Origin: Faunimonas pinastri
Lineage (GTDB): Bacteria; Pseudomonadota; Alphaproteobacteria; Rhizobiales; Afifellaceae
DNA length: 64,000 nt
Direction: 5' to 3'
Assembly: GCF_900110915.1 (NCBI RefSeq)
Contig: NZ_FOFG01000015.1
Span: 1-64,000 of the forward strand
The notes below the pieces were generated by a model. The model searched no databases and was not told the origin of the DNA. It saw nothing but the letters and a program-made list of their open reading frames with translations. Every line of letters starts with the position of its first letter. The first letter of the stretch is position 1. Shown piece by piece: positions 39,942 to 47,583 of this stretch. The position numbers and the translations under genes were made by a program.

Positions 39942-40586
39942 TTATTGCGGGTTTGCGGGGGCCGGATTGGCCGGTGCGGGCGCTGGCGCCGGGTTCGGCG
40001 CCTCGGGCCCGGCGGTCGAGGGAACCTGCGCGGGCTGCGGAGCCGGGGTCGACGCCGGCGTCTGCACGTTGGCGTCGGTTCCGGCGGCGGGCACTTCGGG
40101 CGCCGGCGGGGAAGCCGCGTTCACGTCGGCCGGAGCCGGAACGGTCGGAGCCTGTGCCTGCGGAGTTGCCGGCGTGGAGCTCGGCGGTGTCTGCGGACCC
40201 GTACCGCCGCTGGCACCCTGCGACTGACCCTTCAGCGCATCCAGAACGCTGGAAGCGTTGCTGGGCGTGCCCGTAGGCAGCTGCGGCGTGCCGGCCGCCG
40301 GCCGGTTTGCCGGCGCGGCCGGCTGCTGGATGCCGATCCGGCTCAGGATATCGGACGAGCCGTTCTCGATGCGCGCCAGCAGCGTCAGGCCGATGGAGGT
40401 CACGAAGAACACCGTGGCCAGGATCGCCGTCGAGCGCGTCAGCACGTTGCCGGCGCCACGCCGCGACATGAATCCGCCAGACCCGCCGCCGACGCCGAGC
40501 GCCCCGCCCTCGGAGCGCTGCAGCAGCACAAGGCCGATCATGGCCAGAATCACCATCAGGTGAATGACGATCAAAACCGTAGTCAT
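39942..40586 (-). CDS. secG: Preprotein translocase subunit SecG, with long Pro/Ala tail
   Basis: Auxiliary subunit of the SecYEG channel. The first 75 residues are the conserved SecG: helix 1 (VLIVIHLMVILAMIGLVLLQ), the RSEGGALGVGGGSGGFMSRR loop, and helix 2 (STAILATVFFVTSIGLTLL). Residues 90-214 are an unstructured Pro/Ala/Thr-rich extension, making the protein about twice the E. coli length; such tails occur in rhizobia. 30 bases follow tpiA, so tpiA-secG are co-transcribed. Confidence 0.93.
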   Translation of the reverse strand: MTTVLIVIHLMVILAMIGLVLLQRSEGGALGVGGGSGGFMSRRGAGNVLTRSTAILATVFFVTSIGLTLLARIENGSSDILSRIGIQQPAAPANRPAAGTPQLPTGTPSNASSVLDALKGQSQGASGGTGPQTPPSSTPATPQAQAPTVPAPADVNAASPPAPEVPAAGTDANVQTPASTPAPQPAQVPSTAGPEAPNPAPAPAPANPAPANPQ

Positions 40587-40616
40587 TCCTGTCTCTTTCT
40601 AGAGTGCGCGCGCCTT

Positions 40617-41393
40617 CTACACGACACTGCGCGCACTTTGAAGGCTGGCAACGTTTGCTGCAGCCGCAATCACCGCCAGAAAGCTCTCCGCCTTCAGGCT
40701 CGCACCACCGACGAGGCCGCCATCCACATCCGGAATGGCAAGGATCCCATCGGCATTCTTCAGGTTCAGCGACCCGCCATACAGCACGCGCACCAACCGG
40801 CCCGATTCGCCAAAGCGATCGATCAGGCCGCGGCGGATATGGGCATGCATCGTCGCGATGTCATCCTCCATCGGCGTGCGCCCGGTGCCGATCGCCCAGG
40901 CGGGTTCGTAGCCGACCACGACATGCGACGGCGAGCCGTCGGGAACCGACACGCGCAGCGAGTACATCACCGTCTCGACCGGATAGCCGGATTCGCGCTC
41001 GTGCTCGCTCTCGCCGATACAGATGATCGGTATGATGTTCGCCCGACGCGCGGCCTCGGCCTTCAGCCGGACCATGTCGTGGTCCTCGCTGCTGTCGATT
41101 CGCCGTTCGGAATGGCCGACCAGCACTGCCGAGGCCCCGGCATCGGCCAGCATCTCCGCCGAGACCTCGCCCGTATGGGAGCCCCGGGGATCGAAATGGC
41201 AGTTCTGGCCGCAGAACTTCAGGTCGGAGCCGCGACAACGCGCAGCGGCGCGCTCCAGAAGCGTCATGGGAGGGCAGAGCATCACCTCCACCCGATCGGA
41301 AAATTCCGCGATCCCTTCCGCGATTTTCCCGATTTCATCGAGATCGCTGGAAAGACCGTTCATCTTCCAATTGCCGATGATGAGCTTTCGCAT
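40617..41393 (-). CDS. tpiA: Triosephosphate isomerase
   Basis: Glycolytic TIM-barrel enzyme (258 residues). Active-site lysine in IGNWKMNG, catalytic histidine in VGHSERR, catalytic glutamate in GYEPAWAIGTG, phosphate-binding loop YGGSLNLKNA and GLVGGASL. It diverges from ppiD across a 122-base gap, a conserved arrangement. Confidence 0.97.
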   Translation of the reverse strand: MRKLIIGNWKMNGLSSDLDEIGKIAEGIAEFSDRVEVMLCPPMTLLERAAARCRGSDLKFCGQNCHFDPRGSHTGEVSAEMLADAGASAVLVGHSERRIDSSEDHDMVRLKAEAARRANIIPIICIGESEHERESGYPVETVMYSLRVSVPDGSPSHVVVGYEPAWAIGTGRTPMEDDIATMHAHIRRGLIDRFGESGRLVRVLYGGSLNLKNADGILAIPDVDGGLVGGASLKAESFLAVIAAAANVASLQSARSVV

Positions 41394-41515
41394 TACTCCC
41401 CAGTGCGCTTGCTTGATGCCGAGCCAATCCAGTTGGCAGTGCGCGGGTCGGCTTCTATGGTTTCTCGGTCCGGACGCGGTTTGCGCCGGACCTCAATGTT
41501 GGCGAAGGGTTTTCC

Positions 41516-43426
41516 ATGCTCGATCGACTGCGTCAAGGAGCTAGCGGCTGGGTCGCCAAAGGTCTCCTTGCGATTCTGATGGCGAGCTTCCTCTTCTGGG
41601 GCGTTTCGAACCAGTTCCGGGGCTACGGATCGGACACGTTGGCCAAGGTCGGCTCCGAGACGGTGACGGTTCCCGCGTTCGACCGCACGCTCCGGAACCG
41701 GATGGAGCAGATGGGACAGCAGACGGGCCGTCCGCTGACGCAGGAGCAGGCCCGCATGATGGGCTTGCCCCAGCAGGTGCTCAGCCAGATGGTCACGCAG
41801 GCGGCGCTTTATGGCCAGGCCCGGCGGATGCACATCGGCATCTCCGATGACAAGCTCGCCCAGCAGATCGGCTCCGACCCTTCCTTCAAGGGCATGGACG
41901 GCCAGTTCGATCGCACCCGATTCCAGCTTCTCCTCAGGAACGCGGGCCTCCGCCAGGTGGATTACGTGCAGGACATGCGCGAGAACGCCGTTCGTCGGCA
42001 GTTGGCGCTCGGTGTCGCCGGCGGCATCCAGGCGCCGCAGCCGATGGTGGACGCGCTTTATCGTTACCAGAACGAGGAGCGCACCGTTTCCTACGTCGTC
42101 GTTGACGGTTCCGCGATCGAAGCGGTCGGCGAACCCGACGAGAAGGCGCTCGCCGACTATTTCGACAAGAACAAAGACCAGTTCCAGGCGCCTGAATACC
42201 GCAAGCTCGGCGTGCTCGTGCTGGACCCGGAGAAGATCGCGGCCGCCCAGACGGTGACCGATGCCGACATCGCGCAGGCCTACCAGTCGCGGAAAGACCA
42301 GTTCGCCACGCCTGAGCGGCGCGACATCGAACAGATCGGTTTCAAATCGGCCAAGGACGCACAGGATGCGCAGGCAAAGCTGAACGCCGGCACCAGCTTC
42401 GACGATCTCGCGAAATCCCTAAACCTATCGCCGGACGCCATCGACCTCGGCCTGAAGACCAAGGCTGAAGTCATCGATTCCGTCGTAGCCGATGCCGCGT
42501 TCGCCGCTCAGCAAGGCGCGGTCCTGCCGGTCCTTGACGGCAAGCTCGGCCCCTCGATCATCCGCGTGAAGCAGGTCGAGGCATCCCGGGTGACGCCTCA
42601 GGAAGCGGTGGCCCCGCAACTGCGCACCGAAATCGCCAACCAGCGGGCTCGCGATGCGGTGTCCGGCATCTACGACAAGGTGCAGGACGAACTGGCCGCC
42701 GGGACCACGCTGCAGGAAACGGCATCCAAGCTGAAGGTCGAATATCGCGCGGTCGACGGCGTGGACAGCGACGGCAAGGCACCGGACGGCAAGCCGGTGG
42801 ACCTTCCCGCCGGTCCGCAAGTGCTCTCCGCCGCCTTCCAGAGCGAGCAAGGGGCCGAGAACGACCCCATCCGCTTCGGCCAGGGTGGCTTCGTCTTCTA
42901 TAGCGTGCTCGGCATCACGCCGGCGCGCGACCGCACGCTGGACGAAGCGCGGGCGCGAGTCGTTTCCGCCTGGAAGAACCACGAGACGGAAAACCGGATC
43001 GCGGCCAAGGCGAACGATCTCTTCGGTCGCCTGAAGGATGGGACGCCGCTGCAGACGATCGCCACCGAACTCGGCAAGTCGGTAAGCGTGGCGGAGCATG
43101 TGAAGCGCAACGGCTCGGCCGGCGATCTCGGCTCCAACGCCGTTGCCCAGGCTTTTGCGGGAACGCAGGGCTCGGTCGCCGATGCCGAGGCGGACACGCC
43201 GCCGAACCGCATTCTCCTTCAGGTCGACCTCATCACCGCGCCCGCTTTCTTCGCGGAATCGGGCGACGCCAAGATGATCCAGAGCCGGCTCGACGACATG
43301 ATGCAGTCCGACATCCTGCAGGCCTATGGCTCGCCCTTCATGCAGCCGGGCCGCGTGTCGATCAATCAGGAGGCCTTCGCCCGCGTGTCGGGGCAGAACT
43401 CCGGTAATAGCGACACTCAGTTCTAA
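41516..43426 (+). CDS. ppiD: PpiD-like periplasmic folding chaperone
   Basis: Membrane-anchored SurA/parvulin-type folding factor of 636 residues. N-terminal anchor helix WVAKGLLAILMASFLFWGV, then a SurA_N-like chaperone region (about 35-180) and a degenerate parvulin domain around 240-370, where ERRDIEQIGFKSAKDAQDAQ resembles the start of a PPIase fold. The rest is a chaperone arm. Between tpiA and trp genes it holds its usual rhizobial position. trpE starts ten bases later, so probably the same transcript. Confidence 0.9.
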   Translation: MLDRLRQGASGWVAKGLLAILMASFLFWGVSNQFRGYGSDTLAKVGSETVTVPAFDRTLRNRMEQMGQQTGRPLTQEQARMMGLPQQVLSQMVTQAALYGQARRMHIGISDDKLAQQIGSDPSFKGMDGQFDRTRFQLLLRNAGLRQVDYVQDMRENAVRRQLALGVAGGIQAPQPMVDALYRYQNEERTVSYVVVDGSAIEAVGEPDEKALADYFDKNKDQFQAPEYRKLGVLVLDPEKIAAAQTVTDADIAQAYQSRKDQFATPERRDIEQIGFKSAKDAQDAQAKLNAGTSFDDLAKSLNLSPDAIDLGLKTKAEVIDSVVADAAFAAQQGAVLPVLDGKLGPSIIRVKQVEASRVTPQEAVAPQLRTEIANQRARDAVSGIYDKVQDELAAGTTLQETASKLKVEYRAVDGVDSDGKAPDGKPVDLPAGPQVLSAAFQSEQGAENDPIRFGQGGFVFYSVLGITPARDRTLDEARARVVSAWKNHETENRIAAKANDLFGRLKDGTPLQTIATELGKSVSVAEHVKRNGSAGDLGSNAVAQAFAGTQGSVADAEADTPPNRILLQVDLITAPAFFAESGDAKMIQSRLDDMMQSDILQAYGSPFMQPGRVSINQEAFARVSGQNSGNSDTQF

Positions 43427-43436
43427 GGGTTTCAAG

Positions 43437-44948
43437 ATGCAGATCGAGCCGGCGTTCGAAACGGCCAGGGCGGCCTTCTCCAATGGCGAGCCGCAGCTGG
43501 TCTGGACCCGGCTGGTCGCGGACCTAGAGACGCCCGTTTCGGCTTTCCTGAAGCTCTCGGCCGGGCGGCGGAATTCGTTCCTGCTGGAAAGCGTCGAGGG
43601 CGGCGCCGTCCGTGGCCGCTATTCGATGATTGGGCTCGATCCAGACCTGATCTTCAGGAACGACGGCGCGGATGCCTCCATCGCGCGCGCGCCTCAGCTG
43701 GATCGGTTCGAACCCTGCGGCAAGCCTCCCCTTGCGGCGCTCCGCGACCTGCTGGCTGAGAGCCGAATCGACACGCCCTCGTCGCTGCCGCCCATGGCGG
43801 CCGGCGTCTTCGGATATCTCGGCTACGACACCGTTCGCCTGATGGAGGACCTGCCCCCCGCCAAGGCGACCGGTCTCGGCCTGCCCGACGCGATCCTGGT
43901 GCGGCCCGAAATCGTCGTCATCTTCGATTCCGTGAAGGACGAGATGGTGATCGTCTCGCCGCTTCGGCCCCAGCCGGGGATGGACGCCCGTTCCGCCTAC
44001 AATCGCGCCGTGGATCGGCTGAGCGCGGTGGTCGACCGGCTGGACGAGCGGCTCGATCGCAGCAGCACGGAGACGGAGTTCGCGACGGAGCCCACGGATG
44101 TCGTTTCCAATACGACGCCGGAGCGCTTCGCGGAGATGATCGCGGCGGCGAAGGAATACATCGCCGCCGGGGATATCTTCCAGGTCGTACTGTCCCAGCG
44201 TTTCGAGGCGCCCTTCCCGCTTCCGGCCTTCTCGCTTTACCGGGCACTTCGCCGCACCAATCCGTCGCCCTTCCTGTATTTCCTGGATTACGACGACTTC
44301 GCCATCGTCGGCTCCAGCCCGGAAATCCTGGTTCGGGCGCGCGATGGAGAGGTGAATGTCCGCCCGATCGCCGGAACGCGGCCGCGTGGCGCGACGCCGG
44401 AGGAAGACAAGCGCCTCGGCGAGGAACTTCTGGCCGATCCCAAGGAGCTTTCCGAGCACCTGATGCTGCTGGATCTCGGCCGCAACGATGTCGGCCGGGT
44501 GGCGAAGCTCGGCACCGTGAAGGTAACGGACAAGTTCTTCCTGGAGCACTACAGCCAGGTGATGCACATCGTTTCGAACGTCACCGGTCAGATCCGGCCG
44601 GATTGCGATTCCCTGGACGCCTTGGCCGCCGGTTTTCCGGCCGGCACCGTTTCCGGCGCGCCGAAGGTCCGGGCGATGCAAATCATCGATGAGTTGGAGG
44701 CCGACAAGCGCGGCCCCTATGCCGGCTGTGTCGGCTACTTCACCGCCGACGGGCAGATGGATACCTGCATCGTTCTGCGCACCGCTATCGTTAAGGACGG
44801 CAGGATCTACGCGCAGGCAGGCGCGGGGATCGTCGCCGATTCCGTCGCGGCCTCCGAGCAGGCCGAATGCGTCAACAAGGCGAAGGCGCTTTTCCGCGCC
44901 GCCGAGGAAGCTCGGCGCTTCGCCAGCCAGGCCGCTCGCGGCCAGTAA
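43437..44948 (+). CDS. trpE: Anthranilate synthase component I
   Basis: Chorismate-using subunit (503 residues) making anthranilate with ammonia from TrpG. ATG 43437 gives MQIEPAFETARAAFSNGEPQ; a longer frame inside ppiD is a shadow. Feedback-site region LLESVEGGAVRGRYSMIG, and the catalytic domain with SSPEILVR, RPIAGTRPRGATPEED, LDLGRNDVGRV and AGFPAGTVSGAPKVRAM. It is not fused to trpG, unlike the TrpEG of Brucella and Sinorhizobium, and no trpG, trpD or trpC follows in the window. Confidence 0.96.
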   Translation: MQIEPAFETARAAFSNGEPQLVWTRLVADLETPVSAFLKLSAGRRNSFLLESVEGGAVRGRYSMIGLDPDLIFRNDGADASIARAPQLDRFEPCGKPPLAALRDLLAESRIDTPSSLPPMAAGVFGYLGYDTVRLMEDLPPAKATGLGLPDAILVRPEIVVIFDSVKDEMVIVSPLRPQPGMDARSAYNRAVDRLSAVVDRLDERLDRSSTETEFATEPTDVVSNTTPERFAEMIAAAKEYIAAGDIFQVVLSQRFEAPFPLPAFSLYRALRRTNPSPFLYFLDYDDFAIVGSSPEILVRARDGEVNVRPIAGTRPRGATPEEDKRLGEELLADPKELSEHLMLLDLGRNDVGRVAKLGTVKVTDKFFLEHYSQVMHIVSNVTGQIRPDCDSLDALAAGFPAGTVSGAPKVRAMQIIDELEADKRGPYAGCVGYFTADGQMDTCIVLRTAIVKDGRIYAQAGAGIVADSVAASEQAECVNKAKALFRAAEEARRFASQAARGQ

Positions 44949-45064
44949 TCCGCATGGACCGGTCCCGTTCTTGCAGGGCAGGTTCTGGCGTTTGAGCGGC
45001 ACCAGCCGCGTGACAGAGGCCGGGCAGCCGCTGCCGCCCGGCCGCAGATCAGAGAAGGTAAGTC

Positions 45065-46363
45065 ATGTCTGCCGAGGTTTCTTCGCGTTATCGCCCCGGT
45101 CGTTTGCTGAATGAAGGCAAGACCAAGCAGATCCACGAAGTCGAAGGCGATGTCTCCCGCGTGATTCTCGTTTCGAAGGACGACATCACAGCCGGCGATG
45201 GCGCCAAGCACGACGTGATGGCGGGAAAGGCCGCCTTCGCCAACCAGACGGCGTGCAACAACTTTCGTCTGCTGAAAGCCGCCGGCATCCCGGTCGCCTT
45301 CGACGAGCAGAGCGGGCCCACTTCCTTCGTCTCGCCAAAATGCTCCATGCTGCCCTACGAGGTCGTGGCGCGGCGTGAGGCTCACGGTTCGTACCTGAAG
45401 CGCAGCCCGCACCTTTCCAAGGGCCAGCTCTTTTCCAAGCTCCTGGTCGAGTTCTTCCTGAAGACGAAGGATCGCCGCTGGAAGGAGCATTCGCTGATCG
45501 CCGACGATCCGCTGATGATTTACGACGGCGAGAAGATCGACCTCTTCGATCCCGCCAAGCCGATCTACACGCAGACGCCGTTCCTGACGCTTCGCCCCGA
45601 TGAGGTGTTCGAGCATCAGGGCGAGCAGGACCTCTTCCCCGATATGGCGAAGATGGCCAGCCGCATTTTCCTGACGCTGGAAAAGGCGTGGCAGCTGGAA
45701 GGTGGCCGGCTTGTGGACTTCAAGGTCGAGTTCGGCCTGACCCCTGACGGCAAGCTGCTGCTGGCCGACGTCGTTGACAACGATTCGTGGCGGGTGATCC
45801 GCGACGGCGGCTACATCGACAAGCAGGTCTACCGCGAAGGCGGCGCCCTGGACGAGGTGACCGAGAACTACCGCCGCGTGGCCGACATCACCGGTGGCTT
45901 CCGCCTGCCGGAGCAGCAGATCATCATCTGGACGGGCTCCACGACCGACGACACCAGTCCGATCGAGAAGGCCATCGCGGCGATCTCGCCGGTCAAGGTC
46001 ACGAAGATCGTCTGCTCGGCCCACAAGGAGCCGGTGAAGGCTGTCGGGCTCCTGCAGAAGGCCGTGCAGGAAACGCCGGATGCCGTGGTGATCGCGCTGA
46101 TCGGCCGTTCCAACGGTGCCGGCCCGGTGCTCTCGGCTAACACGCATGTGCCGGTCATCACCATCCCGGCGAATGCCAAGGAGTTCCCCGAGGACGTCTG
46201 GTCGTCGCTGCGGATGCCGCGCAACGTCCCGGTTCTCGTGGCGCTGGAGCCGGCGAACGCCGCGCAGGCGGCGTTGCAGATGCTCGCCGGGCGCAACCCC
46301 AAGGTCTACGCCGACGTGAAGACGGACCTGGAAAGCCGCGCCTTCAACGTGATGGAGCTCTGA
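45065..46363 (+). CDS. Fused SAICAR synthetase and AIR carboxylase (PurC-PurE, PAICS-like)
   Basis: Single chain of 432 residues expected to carry out two consecutive purine steps: AIR plus CO2 to CAIR, then ATP-dependent joining with aspartate to SAICAR. The PurC half (about 12-280) shows GKTKQ at 18-22, SKDDITAGDGAK, GSYLKRSP, LVDFKVEFG and ADVVDNDSWR. The PurE half (284-432) has SAHK at 318-321, GRSNGAGPVLSANTHVPVI at 347 onward and DVWSSLR at 377-383. These match animal PAICS in order and motif, including the lysine that marks class II PurE, which uses CO2 directly without PurK. Start ATG follows a GAGAAGG motif. Faces purM across a terminator. Confidence 0.9.
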   Translation: MSAEVSSRYRPGRLLNEGKTKQIHEVEGDVSRVILVSKDDITAGDGAKHDVMAGKAAFANQTACNNFRLLKAAGIPVAFDEQSGPTSFVSPKCSMLPYEVVARREAHGSYLKRSPHLSKGQLFSKLLVEFFLKTKDRRWKEHSLIADDPLMIYDGEKIDLFDPAKPIYTQTPFLTLRPDEVFEHQGEQDLFPDMAKMASRIFLTLEKAWQLEGGRLVDFKVEFGLTPDGKLLLADVVDNDSWRVIRDGGYIDKQVYREGGALDEVTENYRRVADITGGFRLPEQQIIIWTGSTTDDTSPIEKAIAAISPVKVTKIVCSAHKEPVKAVGLLQKAVQETPDAVVIALIGRSNGAGPVLSANTHVPVITIPANAKEFPEDVWSSLRMPRNVPVLVALEPANAAQAALQMLAGRNPKVYADVKTDLESRAFNVMEL

Positions 46364-46385
46364 GCTCAGGCTTCGGCTCAAAAAG

Positions 46386-46418
46386 AAAGGGCGCTGCCGC
46401 GGCAGCGCCCTTTTTGTT
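46386..46418. terminator. Bidirectional intrinsic terminator between purCE fusion and purM
   Basis: GGGCGCTGCC-GC-GGCAGCGCCC (46389-46410), a 10-bp GC stem, with AAA before and TTTTTGTTT after. It serves both convergent transcripts, 25 bases past one stop and 23 before the other. Confidence 0.93.
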
Positions 46419-46432
46419 TCCGGGTCCCGGGT

Positions 46433-47551
46433 TCAGTGCCCGGCGGGTTGCAGCGTCAGCCCTTCGGGCTCGTAGATCACCTGCCGCTCACCGTCTTCCA
46501 CGCGACCGACTTCCATCGCGCTGTAGCCCGCGGCATTGGCGAGCGACACCGCCCGCTCCGCCTCATGCTCGGGCACGAAAAGGAAGTAGCCGACGCCCCA
46601 GTTGAACGTCGTGACGCAATCCTCGATCGACAGACCGTTCTCGCGATAATGCAGGAAGATCTCCGGCACTTCCGGCCAGGAATGGACGCGGTAGGTGTAG
46701 CGGCGATCGTCGAACGCGAGCTTGGAGACACCGCTCCCCGTACCCGGCAGGAGGGCGTGGATGTCGACCTCGTTCTCCAGCAGCGTTTCCATGAGGCCGA
46801 CATAACAGACCGTCGGCACCAGGAGCGCGTCGCCCAGCGTTCGGCCGCTCGGCAGCTTCGTCATGAACTTGTCGGGCAATTCCATCCCGAGCTTGATCGC
46901 AAGCGAAGCGCCGTTGGAATGAATGCCGGAGGAAGCGATGCCGATGATCCGGTCGCCGACGCCGAGCTTCTCGCCGGTGATTAGCCGGTCCTTCGGGGCG
47001 ATGAGACCGGTGACGGCACAGGCCAGCGACGGCGCGCTTTCCACCGGAGGCGTCGCCTTCACCAGGAATTTCAGCGCCGCCGATTCGCCGGCCACCAGCG
47101 CCATGCCCGAGGCTTCGCAAGCCTGCAGGATACCAGTTGCGAAGTCGTTGGCGCGGGTCTCGTCGTGGAACCACTCGCTGTCGCCGGCGTCGATCAGGTC
47201 CTCGAAGATCACGGGCAGCGCGCCCTGTGCGATGCAGTCGTTGACCGCCATCATCGCCGTGTCGAAGCCGATCGCGTCGTAGTAGCTCCGCCCCTCACCG
47301 GAGAAGCGGTACATCCACTCGGCGATCCAGTTCTTGTTGCCGAGCCCCTCGATGGTCTTGCACCAGAGATGCGGTTTCCCGCCCCGGTACTCGTAAACGC
47401 CACCGTGGGAATGGAGAACGCTCGTCTCGACGAACACGTCGCGGCGATTCGGAAAGGCGGTCGTCTTCTTCGCGGCGTCGATCATGGCCCGCTTGAAGGG
47501 CTCGATCTTGCGGTAATCGACCCCCGCTTCGGCATAGGTCCGCTCAGCCAT
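46433..47551 (-). CDS. purM: Divergent phosphoribosylformylglycinamidine cyclo-ligase (AIR synthase)
   Basis: Expected to close the imidazole ring, FGAM to AIR with ATP. At 372 residues it starts TYAEAGVDYRKIEPFKRAM, like other PurM, and keeps IGFDTAMMAVNDCIAQGALPVIF and IASSGIHSNGASLAIKL. The usual nucleotide-binding segment (D)GVGTK is changed to KTIEGLGNKNWIAEWMY, with an insertion SGEGRSYYD after it, so this is a distant branch. Context, as last gene of purF-D-N-L-M, supports the assignment. GAGGACGAC precedes the ATG; purL ends 32 bases upstream. Confidence 0.82.
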   Translation of the reverse strand: MAERTYAEAGVDYRKIEPFKRAMIDAAKKTTAFPNRRDVFVETSVLHSHGGVYEYRGGKPHLWCKTIEGLGNKNWIAEWMYRFSGEGRSYYDAIGFDTAMMAVNDCIAQGALPVIFEDLIDAGDSEWFHDETRANDFATGILQACEASGMALVAGESAALKFLVKATPPVESAPSLACAVTGLIAPKDRLITGEKLGVGDRIIGIASSGIHSNGASLAIKLGMELPDKFMTKLPSGRTLGDALLVPTVCYVGLMETLLENEVDIHALLPGTGSGVSKLAFDDRRYTYRVHSWPEVPEIFLHYRENGLSIEDCVTTFNWGVGYFLFVPEHEAERAVSLANAAGYSAMEVGRVEDGERQVIYEPEGLTLQPAGH

Positions 47552-47583
47552 GTCGTCCTCTTCTCTGAATTCGTGCGCGGGTA

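Noticed and set aside
44949-45064. Possible purine riboswitch ahead of the purC-purE fusion
   Set aside because: The 116-base leader shows no conserved purine-riboswitch core or three-way junction; only generic GC-rich pairing is visible.
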